From: Latrodectus hesperus
Taxonomy: Eukaryota > Arthropoda > Arachnida > Araneae > Theridiidae
Assembly: GCA_037975125.1 (NCBI GenBank)
Contig: CM075853.1
Span: 34,680,613 to 34,744,612, forward strand
Length of the DNA stretch: 64,000 bases
Reading direction: 5' to 3'
This document shows positions 1 to 26,440 of the stretch, one piece after another. The position numbers and the translations under genes were made by a program. Within the stretch, counting starts at the first letter, position 1; each line of letters begins with the position of its first letter. The notes under the pieces were generated by a model, which was not told the DNA's origin, did no database searches, and saw only the letters and a program-made list of their open reading frames with translations.

Positions 1-5790
<5,790 letters not shown>

Positions 5791-6020
5791 TCAAATAAAC
5801 ATGTATTCAGTATTTTGCAAGAATGGACATGAAAATGTCATCACCAAGATGGGTACTACAATTGCTGACAGTGAATCAAAATTAGACTCACGTAAAACTA
5901 ATTCAAAGCACTGTTTAAACAAATTCGATTGCAATCCCACTTTGTATTTCTGCGGTATTATGTTAAAAATGATTGTATACGGATACATTAGTACACTAAT
6001 AAAATGTAAGAACTTTCAAA
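5791..6020. other. Base-mixed patch next to a Tc1 relic, unclassified
   Basis: This stretch is less AT-rich than its left neighbour and stays open on both strands (plus 5801-6061, minus 5791-5988). Neither translation looks like a known family. It abuts the broken 3' end of the Tc1 relic at 6021, so it may be more of an inserted element or the old target site. Confidence 0.3.
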
Positions 6021-6860
6021 AGAGAGACATTTATCTTTTGGTGAAAGATCCTGGCAGTTAGCAATCTAGGAAAGCATTTAAATCTGGCGATTGACGAAGA
6101 AATCTTGGGCAATGAGAGCCACGTGTGATCACGCATTATCCTGTTGAAATATGGCTGCGGGCAAGCCCAGGAAGTAAGGAAAGATTGCTGGTTCCAACAC
6201 CAAGCAGATGTAACGCTGTTTTCTTGAAGTACTGGCACTTCGTACTAGAGGAATGCAAGAGTGATATCTAATACCGCCCCATACCATAATACTCGGTGCA
6301 GGACAGTATGGTGATGCATGACACAACTGTTCAGCATCCTCTCTCCACCGTGTTTCTTGACTCAAATACGACCATCGGGGTGTTGCAGACAGAAGCGTGA
6401 CTCGCCAGTAAAGACAATTTTATTCCATTCTGTAATTCACATCCTTCTTTCGTTGCACCATTGTTGGCGCACACGTCTGTTGTTCTGCGTCAAGGGTAGA
6501 TGAAGCAATAGTTGTCTTGCGGACTGACCACTCTCTATAGACGATGTCGAATGGTACATTCAGACACTGGATGATGTGTTACAGACTGAATGTGCTGTGG
6601 CATGATTTCGAGCCACAACCTGATAGCCAATAGGAATAGACCAGGGACTCTTCTTCTCGTTGTATGTCTGTCTGTAGTATGATTCGTGACGTGACTGAGT
6701 GATCCGTCACTGCATGCTCACAGTTTGTCTATCAAAACGTGAAGTGGTTCATTGAGGTGGATGCAAACGAACATACATTGGTCCGTCATACCCTCCTACA
6801 TCCAACGATCACATAACCGAATTTCAGTTATTTGGTTTCATCAATTTCCCTGAAAGATAA
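6021..6860 (-). mobile_element. Tc1/mariner-like transposon relic, broken transposase (minus strand)
   Basis: Read on the minus strand, from 6860 down, the translation in shifting frames follows a Tc1-type transposase. An HTH/linker-like stretch (about 6580-6680) is followed by the first catalytic block near 6395-6415, where the usual Thr-Asp-Glu-Ser reads TGES, so the first catalytic Asp is Gly. The MVWGG block lies near 6270-6290, and the second catalytic block, FQQDNA, near 6130-6150, keeps its Asp. After this the frame shifts, and only a corrupted version of the SPDLSPIE block (QDLSPKD) is found near 6040-6065. The rest of the C-terminus is missing or unrecognisable, and no terminal inverted repeats are visible. 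It belongs to the same broad subfamily as the relic at 32820-33670. With several frameshifts and a lost catalytic residue it is an inactive fossil. Confidence 0.85.
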
Positions 6861-10651
<3,791 letters not shown>

Positions 10652-10760
10652 TTTAATTAAAGACTTAATTACTTTTCCTAATTAAAAGATGTGTAAGCAA
10701 TCATTGAAGTATAAATGCAAAATATAAAAAATATTTATATATTTATATTTTGCATTTGTA

Positions 10761-14869
<4,109 letters not shown>

Positions 14870-14951
<82 letters not shown>
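14870..14951. repeat. (TA)n microsatellite, about 82 bp
   Basis: Pure TA run. Confidence 0.98.
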
Positions 14952-14953
<2 letters not shown>

Positions 14954-17199
14954 AGAAAATTTTAAATGTTTTAATATGGTATAATAAAATATACAATATT
15001 GCTAGCTAAATTTAATATAATTCTTCAATATTCATAACTTATTTTGGTTTCGAAAAGAAAAATTTGCTTCAAAAGTCATTCAAATTTGAAAAATTTGTAA
15101 ACAAATTCATTAGAAATAAATCAAAAAGAAATTTTCAAAGTACAATAATAAGAATTCATAAATAAAAAAATCTACTGTTTTATTTCCACTGCATTGTTTG
15201 AAAATATGACTACAAGATTTTTCTAAAAGGATTAACACGATTCACATCCGTTTACAAGAATATTTTCAGTTGAGTTGAAATGTATGTAAAGAAAGTTAAC
15301 AGTATTCTAATAGATCATACAAGCCAAATCATTATTAGATACTAATAATTCATTTCTTAAACTCATTTTGTGTAATTGTTTCATATAAATGCAGTATTTA
15401 AATTATAAAAATAATGCAAAGTTACTTTTTTATTTTTGCATTGTACACACACACACACACATATGTATATAATATTTGGAATATAATAATTGGCATTCTG
15501 TTTAAAGTTATTGTATTCGTTTTGCTGAAATGATTGATATCATTTTCTTATTATAAAAAATAATTGCTAATTAGTTGCTTACTTTAACTAAATTTTTTTT
15601 CTAGATGAAGTTTTAATATAAGAAATAGCATCATTTTTATTTCAAGTGTTATACTGAGGAGTATAAAAAAATGAAAAATATCAATAAAGAAAAAATACCG
15701 TATCTCGACTATGAATAAAGTAATACCTAAGTTTAATAACTTAAATTACATATTGAAAAATCGTATAGAAATCATACAATCACCAATATCACATTCATTA
15801 ACAATTAAGTAAATAATATATACTATACAATTCAGAGAAATTTTTCCATGAAATAAAAAGACGTAAAATTAATATGTTTTCCTCACTTCATGATCTAGCA
15901 ATATGTCCTTATTACTTATAACCAAATATGTTTTAATATGAATTCCGGAGAATACCTTTCCTGAAAGAGTGTCAATAGTAACTAAAGATCAAAGCACCCA
16001 CTTGTGGATTTTTATATACATTTTTTAAATATGTTTTATACCTACAAGTAATCATTGTGTAGCTTCTTCATTTTTACCCGTTTGTAATTTCAAACTAAAA
16101 TATATAATATTGAAAAGGGAACATACGAAGTAATGTAAACAATTATTTTCAGAAATGAATTTTTGAAATGTTATTGCCAAGAAATAAAATTGAAAAAAGG
16201 AAGTTCGTAAAATACTTAAAAAATAATAATTAGCTGGAATTAGGATCATTCGCCAGTTTCAATGATATCAAATGATTTAATAAAAGAGGGGATTAAACTA
16301 TTAGCAATATTTAAAACCATGGTCAGTAAATAACGATATGCAAACAAGCCTCTTAAATTATAGTACAAAATGTGTTTTATTTTTGAGACTCTATAAACAT
16401 GAGTGAAAAGATTCAACAATACTATTTACTGATTCTGTAGATAATTTTATTTTACAATAGTTAGATTGATATTTAACACGCGAATGTGCGCACTGGATCT
16501 TAGAAGCCCTATCATTTTAAAAACGCAATATATAGAGCGAGAAATATGTATAAACTCCTTTTTTAAATAAACCACATTATCAATAGCTATATTTATGATC
16601 AACTAATTTCTAATGGTTTTAGTTAACTATTTTAATGTTCGGAGTATAATGAAGATCATTATATTTTTCCCATGGAAGAAATTAAATGCTTTGAAATACG
16701 CTGAAAGATGTATCAAATGATGAAATAACAATAAATAAATGTGGAAAGGAAATTTAAATAAAAGGAATAAAAGGAAATTTAAAGAACATAATTCTTCTTT
16801 AGTGAAAAATCCCGATTTTGAGAATGATTCAAATTTAGGACAAAAATTAAAAACTTTGTCTCAAACTTTGTATGTTGGTTAAAACAAGAATTGTTATAAA
16901 AATAAAAATGGGCAAAATATTTCAAAACCCATTCTCATTATATTATACTAAACTTACTAGTAAGCTACCTAAGCTAATTACCAGGGCAAATAATTATACT
17001 AATCCAGTACCAAAATTATACAATCCTTACACCAATAATTATAATATACCAGTTCCAGTAATCACGGCATTTGATTCGTAGTGATGGATGATTTATACAG
17101 TATTCTAAGGAATGTTGCACTTTGTTTAAATTAAAATAGACAGTTGGAAAGAATTTTGAGGGCAATTGTAATACCAAAGATATTACACAATAACAGATA
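14952..17199. other. AT-rich intergenic DNA
   Basis: No gene or mobile element recognised, apart from the short (AC)n listed separately. Confidence 0.5.
15445..15460. repeat. Short (AC)n microsatellite
   Basis: About eight AC units followed by a few AT/GT steps. Confidence 0.9.
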
Positions 17200-17861
<662 letters not shown>

Positions 17862-17864
17862 CAA

Positions 17865-18138
17865 TGTATTTTACTCCAAAGTAATGTAATTTTAATAACT
17901 AAAATAAGTAATGTGTGTGTATTAATTCTAAAATTTAAAGAATTTATTTACATTCATCATAATAATATCACAATCTTAAGAAAAGTATATTAATTAAGAC
18001 AGATCACTTTGATTTATTTTAAGATATATAAGAGTATAATATTATTAAAAACCAAATTATTTTCTTCTTTTTAAGCATTTTACTTCAAAGTAATGTAATT
18101 GGAGTTATTAAAATAAGTACAGCAGTAGTTAATGCATA
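17865..18138 (+). repeat. Diverged local direct duplication
   Basis: 17865-17927 and 18074-18138 share a roughly 60 bp word built around ATTTTACT(C/T)CAAAGTAATG and AAAATAAGTA, with scattered substitutions. The copies are about 209 bp apart in the same orientation. The left copy begins just after the TA array. Confidence 0.6.
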
Positions 18139-18489
18139 CACTTCTTTTCAACTAAATTCAGTTCATTTACTATAAACATAAGAGTTGAAATTTGTCAAAA
18201 TGGACAATGTAAATGAAATTATACTACGCGTAGAAAAGGTATTTAAAAACATTTATGTTATCTGAAATGTTTTTATTCAAGTATAATAATGTCTAAAATT
18301 TAACAAAATTGAAAAAGAGAATATAAATTTTCTTTCCATGGTTAATATCTTTTATAAATGTATACCATAATAGTTCTACATTTAGGTGATCTGAAAGCCA
18401 TCTAAATAATATTAAAAATAAAACAGAATATTCCTCGTAAAGTTTTTTTTTATGTCTACATAACATAATTCATTTTATTTTCTGTCTAA

Positions 18490-18745
18490 AGAATGCACAA
18501 ATTAATTTTCTTCTCTCACATTTACAGAGAATTTGTTACTTTCTTACTTTTCCTCAAAAGAAGTAGTAACAATAAAGAGGCGTATGGGAATTTGTATTTT
18601 AGCAAAAAAAGTAGAATTACTAGTAGTATCTTATGTTAAGTTAATAACATGTCCCACAATTAAATTAAGTGGCAGTAATCTAATTTTGTTTTTTTCGAAA
18701 AAACAAGTTTTCAGTTTGCTATTTCTAAACATTTTCTTCTTAGTC
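18490..18745 (+). repeat. Dispersed repeat, copy 1 (unclassified family)
   Basis: Similar along its length to 31005-31255 in the same orientation. The best block contains AACAATAA-GAGGC, then a GGGAATTTG stretch, then (A/T)GTCC(A/C)(G/A)CAATTAAATTA. In the frame matching copy 2, both copies read NN(N/K)EA(L/Y)GNL(L/Y)F(T/S)KK; this copy then meets stops. The shared residues hint at an ancestral coding segment, but I do not recognise the family. The 72-codon frame at 18533-18751 is in a different register and is probably not real. Confidence 0.5.
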
Positions 18746-19136
18746 TTTTGATAAGTGATGTACGCATTAGTATATTTTTTCTGAAAAAACGTCATTCAGT
18801 TTATTAATCATTTTTCTTATACTTTATATGAAAGAATTCCGAGCTTATTATTTAGCTCGTTATTATTATGTATATGTAATATATAGTTTTATAGAGTAAT
18901 TTCACTTTTAAAATATTATTTTACTTATATCAATAATTCAGGAATCGTTTTAAATACTTCTGAAAAAATTCATTCCTAACTAATAATCTGCACTTGAAGT
19001 AGAAAAAAATCATTTATTTTAAATGACAATTAAATATAAGAAGTTAAAGATTGCGGTTAATTATGCACATTTAATTTATTATTAATGTTATTATTAGCTA
19101 CCACAGTATTTTGAAATATATTAACAATCACTAACT

Positions 19137-19160
19137 TGTGTGTGTGTGTGTGTGTGTGTG
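19137..19160. repeat. (TG)n microsatellite
   Basis: About 12 TG units. Confidence 0.95.
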
Positions 19161-19385
19161 GAAATACGTTGAATATAAAAACACGTATAAAAAAATGAGT
19201 ATTTTCAGCAGCTAATTTTCTGAAAATCATAAAATTGGGAGTTGTTATTAATTTTTTGAAATATCTAGGAAGATTCAATGAAATGTCCGTGATTATAGTT
19301 AATTTCCGAAAGATTTTCATTTTATGATTAGATATTTTCTCACGTGATTAATAAACATTTAAATTAAGTTACGTGTTTTTAGTCC

Positions 19386-19387
<2 letters not shown>

Positions 19388-19449
<62 letters not shown>
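19388..19449. repeat. (TA)n microsatellite, about 62 bp
   Basis: Pure AT/TA run. Confidence 0.97.
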
Positions 19450-19454
<5 letters not shown>

Positions 19455-19859
19455 TTTCTATAGTAAACAAACACTCTTATTTAACCATAATACATGCCAG
19501 TTTCGATATCTTTTGTCATTATTTGCTAACAAAAAATAAAATTTGCTGAAACTATATATTCATTAAACCTCTCTTTTCCACTTTATCAAGTGCAACATGA
19601 TACATATTTCAACTGTTTATTTTGCTTTTATCATTATTAGTGAGAAATAGCAATAGCATTGCAAGATTTAAAGTTTAATGTTTAGCGTACAATAAAAATA
19701 TTACTTGATTTTTTTAAAAAGAACTTATAGTTTATCTGCAAGCTATTTTAGCATTTTTAATATTTCAACTTAAACAAGCACTTTGTCCTATAGTGCTATC
19801 CCAAGTCAAACGGTTAGCTAAAAGTTTACCGGGAAAAAAAAAACAGAATATTCCTGAGT

Positions 19860-20325
19860 GGAACTGAAACTAATTATTCTGTGTCAAATGTATTCGCCCT
19901 AATGGTGGTCAGTCTTCCTTACAAAATGTGAATTGATGTGTCTTCCTTCTCCTCACGTTTCCTGAAGAAAAGATTCTGTTTGATATCCATTATGTGATAA
20001 AACCTGTTTAAACAACCGTGGTTTGTGAGGTAAGCAAATGCGGTTCATCTAAAGAAACGATTAAAATTGAAAATCAGCTTATACTTGCATTGCACCAGCA
20101 AGACGTAATAACTGTTGTCTTTGACCCTAAAAGTTGTTCCAAAATGAAAGTTATTTTCAAGAAAGTAAAGTGCCTTGAAAATTCTAAATTGTAGTGTCCT
20201 TTGAAATATCTCAAGATGATTTGAGAACAACAAATAAAATTTCAACACCTTTTTTAGCAAGCTCGTTGGCATTCTAGCTACCTGTAAGAACAATATGCCC
20301 AGGCAAGATGAGTCTTGTAATTTCA
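19860..20325 (-). mobile_element. Non-LTR retrotransposon 3' coding relic (minus strand)
   Basis: Minus-strand frames give two separated but correctly ordered pieces of a non-LTR retrotransposon polyprotein C-terminus. At about 20245-20310, LPGHIVLTGS, a stop, then NANELAKKG resembles the last RNase H block (the family has a GH...GNE.AD.LAKKG pattern). At about 19920-19970, FRKREEKEDTSIHIL matches the usual zinc-knuckle region (C..C..EE...H.L.C), with both Cys of the first pair lost here (one is Arg). Frameshifts and stops lie between. The 93-codon minus frame at 20045-20326 is partly in another register. Assignment rests on motif order, not on a search. It is a different element, and more decayed, than the one at 25075-26440. 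Confidence 0.5.
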
Positions 20326-22633
20326 TATTTTAGTTCCTTAAAACAAATGGAACCAAGTTTTATCTAAGGGTAAATGAATAGTTTCAAGGAAAATAAAAAT
20401 TTCATCTGTTTAATGAAGTTTATTTGACACAGGTGCCATATAATCCAGGATGCTAAATACTTAGATTGGCAATTTTTTGATGGATTTTCTTATGTATCTG
20501 GTAACTTTGTTTTTATTACGTCAAACGTAATTAAATTCATAAGAATTATACAGGAAATTCTATTATGGTAATCCTAGTATTTACGTCATCGCTCTCAAAA
20601 AGAAATTTAAATACTCAAAGTATTTATACTAAATGTGTTAACATCATTTTGTAAATAAATTTTAATTTGTATATCATGTTTTAAGCAGTTAGTATTTATT
20701 TTAAGCATGATAACTACCTTGTGGGTATTCTTCATAAAAACTCTAAATCATCATCAAGAAATATTTAATAAAAATTTTTGAATCTTTTAAATAAAAACAT
20801 TCTTAAAATATCTGTAAAATGAAATAATAAGACGGTCGAGGAAATAAAATATTGAATTCAAAGGAGTTCTTAGTAATGGATTGAAGAAAATTTAAAATAA
20901 ACATGATTTCAAATGAAATTTTTTGGCTCTTAAGAAAATTTCCTTATAATAATCGAGACTATATTGATAAAGAAATAACATTTTAAATAGTTTAGGGTAT
21001 TTTATAAAAATTCAATTTAAAGCACTGAAAGGATATTGCTTGTGAAAAAGGATACTTATTATTTATCAAAATCTTATTAGTTTTCATATTGAATCATATC
21101 AAAAAGTAATATTAAATTTCGGGTAAACTCTTTACATTTAATAAAAACATGAGATAAAAATTTGATAAAACTGAATTGAATTTACAGTTGATCGCTTAAA
21201 GTATGAAAGGATATATTAGGTAAATATTTTTTGCTACTTTATTTCGAATTATATCAAGTATTTAAAAATTTTTAAAAATGATAATTTCGTACAAGAATAG
21301 AAGATAAAAAAGTATTTAACATAAAAATACTATGATATATAGCTAATAAACGAATAAGGAAAGAAATACTTGTAATATTATTCTTGAAGATTTAAGGAAC
21401 TGGGTTTGAACTTATATTGCAATAAAATCTTCCACATTCTTTGAAGGGTTTTTATTATTATTTCGGCATTCCACATGTGAAAAATATTTGATATATATTC
21501 CGCTTCAATTTTTCATTGTATTAATTATATTTTCTTGGTTGATTTCATAACTAGGAAGAATTTTAAATCAGATTTAAGAAGCTATTTACATTTCATCATT
21601 TTAGAGTAACAATTAAAATTGAACAAATTATGATGTGTTGTGCGCAACAAGATAATTTCCTTATTTAGTATTGCATAGACACAAAAAGTGTTAAAGATGT
21701 ATTTTTAACTATTTTTGATAAAAAAGCTACATATTTAAAGTTTTTGTTTTGCATAGTTTTGAATATCATAGTGGAAGAAATGTAAATATTAAACACAAAA
21801 ATATGCAACGGACATAACATTAAATGGATACTGTAATTAAACAATGGTTTAACATTTATTATTTTTATCTATTAAGATTGAAAGAGAACTATTTCCCTTA
21901 CTTCCATCATGCAATAAAAAATGATGATAAAAATTGAAATTATGTTTTAAAGCAAAAATTTAGAAACATTAATCGCATAATTTGGATATGATGCAAAATA
22001 TCAAATATAGCTTGTTGTTCTCTTGTTCATTGCGATTAATTATTATGTAGGTAGGTGAATAGAGTTGCAGTTATGAAGAAGTATGATCGTCAATCGCTGG
22101 ACTGTAAATGGAAAACATTGCTTTGTTACAAAAAGAGTCCCAGTTTGATCTAAAATGCTCGCACAGATTGTATTCAGAAAATCATACTGACCTCTCCACA
22201 TCTTACACTGTTTCAGCTTCAAGCATGTTTCCAATTAAGTTTTCTGTATCAGGTTTGACATATAATACATGAAAAGAAAGGGACTAAGAACGGTAATAAA
22301 ATGCGAAATGAAATTCAAGTATTTCATCCGCGTAATTTAGGGATATCAACTTACATTTCCAAATGATATGCAAATCCGTGTACTCTTGTATTCTAATTCA
22401 GCTTCTTACAATCAACACACCTTGTTTGTAAATACGTCTTTCTCAATCAAATGTTGAGTTATTTTGTATGCCTCTTCTACTACTTACCAAAGCTCATCAT
22501 TTGTCACCTTTAAACTAAAACAAAGTTCCTCAGAAAACAGGAATTGACATCAATCACTGACCAATTTCTATATTTTACAGACAATTTTCTTTGCTCCTCA
22601 TGATATTTCTAAGTTCATAGATTATATACCGCG
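20326..22633. other. Intergenic DNA, AT-rich with a base-mixed patch
   Basis: About 22040-22450 is less AT-rich and holds a 63-codon minus frame (22043-22234) of no recognised family. The octamer-like word ATATGCAAATCCG occurs near 22367-22379 and again near 57006-57018. Confidence 0.4.
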
Positions 22634-23100
22634 TTTCTTCTTCTATATTTCTTCTCCTTCGATAATTATTCTCTTTCCATACTTCTTCTCCTTCTATATT
22701 TCTCCTCTTTTTATACTTCTTCTCCTTCTATACTTCTTCTCCTTCTATATTTCTTCTCTTTCTATATTTCTCCTCCTTCTCTCTATATTTCTCCTCCTTC
22801 TATATTTCTCCACCTTCTATATTTCTTCTCTTTCTATATTTTTTTCCATCGATATTTCTTCTCTTTATGTATTTCTTCTCCTTCAATATTTCTTCTCTTT
22901 ATATATTTCTTCTCCTTCTATATTTCTTCTCTTTCTATATTTCTTCTCTTTCTATATTTCTTATCCTTCTAGATTTCTTCTCTTTCTATATTTCTTCTCC
23001 ATCTAAATTTCATTTCCTTCTATAAAATGCACTTCTTTTCCTTCCATAAAATATATTTCCTCTCCTTCTATAAAATGTATTTCTTCTCCTTCTATAAAAT
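22634..23100. repeat. Polypyrimidine minisatellite
   Basis: About 470 bp of degenerate tandem units of 14-17 nt, built from TTCTTCTCCTTC plus TATATT, so the plus strand is nearly all C/T interrupted by short TATAT steps. From about 23020 the unit changes to a longer form ending TATAAAATG(T/C)A. It is polypurine on the other strand and could adopt triplex structure. No coding meaning. Confidence 0.9.
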
Positions 23101-24056
23101 TTACTGTCTTACATCTTACGCCCTGGTGTAAAAATTAATTGTATTTCAATTGATCAGCGTAGTTAATACAGTTCAAATGTATACAATACAGTTTAATAGC
23201 ATATATTCTTATTGATTTACAATAGTAGCCCCAATATCTCTTTTCTGGTATTTGACTGCAGAAATGTGTATTTAGACGATAAACTTCCTCATTATTATTT
23301 TTGTTATGTATTATATGGCAGTTAGAGTTTTCACCCGAACATCAATTTTTAATTAATATTAAGATATTCAAATATTTAAAGAGTACTTTTTTAAAGAAAA
23401 GGCATTATGGATTCAAAATGTTTTGGTTGGTGTATGCAAAAATCCTAATTTATTGAAATTACTTAAAACAACCGAATTTCGGACTTCGATATTACTTTAC
23501 AGTTGATTTAAAATAAATTTTTTAATATAAAATTCATTATTCTCTCAGAAAGCTTTTATAGGAATATATATAAAGAAAATATGTAAGTATATGAGGTGCA
23601 CTGACATTTTCAACAAGTTTTATTATTTTCTTCTATACGAATATTGCATAAACTAATTCCAACTACCGCGGATTTTTTTCTATCATTTTTTAATCAACAA
23701 AAATAATAAGACTTCGTATTTTATTAGTATTATGCAAATGCATGCGAAATGCAATTTTTTATTTCTTTTGACAAATTTATGTTTACGTAAACTTTTAACT
23801 TAAATTACGTAACTTATATTAGCTGCTCACGAAACTTCAAATATACATTCAAATTTACTTTAAAAGGTTTTATATTTTCTGCTTAATTTTCGTAGCCTTT
23901 TACATTACACTTCATATTATTTTAATTTTTATCCATCCATAATATTTTTGTACCAATTACAGTTTTATAACTCTTTGAAATTACTTTATTTTAATTAGCA
24001 TTTCATTGATGACTAAAAAATGAATTTTGTATAATTGTGATAATAAATGATATAAC
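23101..24056. other. AT-rich intergenic DNA, nothing recognised
   Basis: No motif or repeat of note. Confidence 0.5.
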
Positions 24057-24069
24057 TATTGAACTATAT

Positions 24070-24368
24070 GCCGACCGATGGCTGGGTGGTTAGTGCTCAT
24101 AACTCTTGAGCTGTGGGTCTCGGGTTCGAATTCCAGTTCGGGGATGGATATTACTTTATTTCTGTATGTTTTTGTCCTTTCTTCTGTGTTGATGTATGAA
24201 AGTGGCCCACCCTATAAATGGGTTTGTGGTGGAATGGCGCGGGCAACGATACTCGGCCTCCTTGACTTGGTTCACAGGTGCCCGCTGGGTAACGACTAAT
24301 AAGTAGCAGTTTCTGGCCTTGTTGTGGCATAGGGTTCGTCACCCAAGTGCCCACCGTTGGAAAAATAT
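24070..24368 (+). mobile_element. tRNA-derived SINE, family A, full-length copy with TSD
   Basis: The first 70 bp look like a tRNA: an A-box-like TGGCTGGGTGG near 24079 and a near-consensus B box, GGTTCGAATTCC, at 24123-24134, the internal RNA polymerase III promoter. A tRNA-unrelated body of about 220 bp follows and ends in a short A-rich tail (TTGGAAAAAT). The flanks carry a perfect 13 bp target-site duplication, TATTGAACTATAT, at 24057-24069 and 24369-24381. A second copy lies inverted at 57715-57999. The open frames across it (24078-24299 plus, 24151-24354 minus) are not genes. It would move only with the enzyme of a partner non-LTR element. Confidence 0.9.
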
Positions 24369-24381
24369 TATTGAACTATAT

Positions 24382-25074
24382 TTATATAATTATTGTTTAT
24401 TGCAATCACGAAATAATGTATTTTACATCAAAAATAGGAAATCACATTATTTATTTACAATTATAAAGTATATATGACAAAAAATATTCTATGTATACAA
24501 TTCCATATAAGAAATAATAAGTAAAACTAAAAAAATTCTATGTAACACCCTGCAATTCTTTGCTGAGTAAATTACAAAATTGATACAAATTTATAAGTAT
24601 TTTATTTTAGCCTCTGGCCTCATTCTGAATTAAGAGACTCAGTTTATCGGAACTTTCATCGTAAATCTCTCAAAATATTTTTAATATACTAATAACGAAA
24701 CTGTTCTTTCTATGTAATCTAAATACACTAATAATATGTAAATATTTTGATATTTAATTCATACAAACAAAGAAATCAATATTAAATAAATCAATACAAA
24801 TTCTTGGTTTTACAAATAATTATCTTTTTTTAAATAAATTTTAAAAGGGCTTTCATTTATCTCAATAAAACATTTTCAATTCACGACTTTTGCAGATAGG
24901 TCTGAGCCAATTTATAGTCTTTTTTTCCTTGTTTTAAATTGAAACTAAAAAAACTGACCTTTACAATTATGAGACTATGCAGGAAATTGTTTGCAGCCTG
25001 AAAATTTTTTACTCTTGTTAATTTCAATAACAAAAACTGTTTTCCTTAGCGAAACAAAACATGATGCATTTATA
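24382..25074. other. AT-rich intergenic DNA between SINE and LINE
   Basis: Nothing recognised. The retrotransposon similarity begins abruptly near 25075. Confidence 0.5.
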
Positions 25075-26440
25075 TCCATGATCCTGAGACGTCTTACGGG
25101 CACCACTTGGGTTGCTAATCAAGACGTCCTTGCCACTACTTATAAATCATACATTCGCCCTGTTCTTGAATATAGCTGTGAAGTGCTGTCTACAGCTAGC
25201 GAAACTACTAGACAGAAACTTAACGTCGCCCAAAATAATGCTCTTTGAATTGTCTACGGTGCTGCTGTTTCCACTCCCATCACTGCTCTTGAGAGCCAAA
25301 CACAAATTGAGCCCATTGAAGCTCGTCGTGACAAAGTCCTTCTGAGATTCTTTGAGAGATCTTACCGTGTCGGTAATGGTTTTTGGGAGACATACAAAAC
25401 TGCTAAATTGAGCTGAGTGACACAGTTCAGCCCTCTGGAAAAATCACTATTGCATCAGAGAAAGTACAAGGTTTACTCCGGGGAGCGACTCCATTTTCCC
25501 CGGCCAACGCTTGTGAAGGATATACCCAACATCCCTGTTTGCTTAAACCTCCCTGGCATAAAGGATCGCAAAGAGAATGTCTTACCACAGATCTTAAAAG
25601 CCACCACACTGAATATGCTTGTATCTATATATCCAATAGCAGAATAGTACCATTTATACACAGACGGCTCGGCAATGGGCGAGAATTGAGGTGCTGGCTT
25701 TTATTCATCTCTTGCTGAGGGTTCTTTTCCGGTCGGCAAACATATGACAAACTTTGACGGGGAGGTTGCTGCTATTTGTGAGGCTGCCAGACGATTAATG
25801 GAACTGCTGGGTCTTAAAAAGGTGGTTTTCCTTTCTGACTCAACAGCAGCTCTTCAGGCCATAACTTCATTGCTCCCACATGATGCCCTTGTTATGGCTT
25901 GCCGGGAAATCCTTTCGCAACTGCAAGAAAGAACTGAAATCTGTTTGCAATGGGTACCAGGGCATTGTGATATTGATGGCAATGAACGTGCAGATAGGCT
26001 TGCCAAATCTGGATGTGACTTGACCCAAGAAGACAGGCCTATAAGCTTTTCTGCTACATGTAGTACTATTAATCTACGTAATAAAAATGAATTAGGACAG
26101 CTTGGGAGGCAGCTGCTGTTGGCAAAAGATGGGAGACGGTTGTCAGATACATTACCATCCCCAACAGCCTGCCGCGTGGAGTGGCGGTTGCCACCTTCAG
26201 GATGGCAACGGGTCACGACTACCTTCAGAAGCATCTCCACAGGATCGGCATTGCCGATACTCCCCTCTGCCCCCTGTGTTCTACAGGAGAGGGTACAGCC
26301 GAACACCTGGCTTACTGTGATGCTCTGGAACAGGCCGACGACGACTTGCATGGGTGGGCTGGACTCTACTGGGAAGCACGGCGCCAAATTGCCCATCGGT
26401 CACGGGCGGGCGTTGGATGAAGAAGAAGAAGAAGAGAAGG
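25075..26440 (+). mobile_element. 5'-truncated non-LTR retrotransposon: RT end, RNase H, zinc knuckle (pseudogene)
   Basis: One plus-strand frame runs from the thumb/connection part of a reverse transcriptase (LKRLTGTTWGANQD-type block, YKSYIRPVLEY at about 25140-25175) through a complete RNase H domain. The RNase H acidic residues are all present: YTDGS (Asp at 25663), FDGE (Glu at 25762), SDST (Asp at 25837), and GHCDIDGNERAD (final Asp at 25993). In-frame stops at 25246, 25414, 25645 and 25687 break it. Near 26160 the frame shifts; in the new frame (26181-26420) a C-x2-C-x8-H-x3-C knuckle (26268-26318) and the natural stop follow. The 3' end is a short GAA-rich tail (26416-26440). The N-terminal ORF1, endonuclease and most of the RT are missing, which is usual for 5'-truncated insertions. 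No clear target duplication was found. It is a Jockey/I-type element by domain order; the clade is not certain. Confidence 0.88.

Larger units (their letters stand above)
18746..19859. other. AT-rich intergenic DNA with short microsatellites
   Basis: Holds the (TG)n and (TA)n repeats listed separately; nothing else is recognised. Confidence 0.5.

Noticed and set aside
22043..22234. ILDQTGTLF, resembling the P-type ATPase DKTGT motif
   Set aside because: The Lys is missing, there is no surrounding ATPase sequence, and the frame is 63 codons.
24070..24142. tRNA gene, here and at 38840, 43380-43436, 54973-55036 and 57935-57999
   Set aside because: B boxes are good, but acceptor and anticodon stems do not close properly and each is followed by a SINE body; these are SINE heads.
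24078..24299. Plus and minus open frames of about 70 codons, also mirrored at 57784-57969
   Set aside because: They lie wholly within tRNA-derived SINEs.
25854..26396. 180-codon minus-strand open frame
   Set aside because: Antisense shadow of the RNase H and C-terminal coding region of the non-LTR element.
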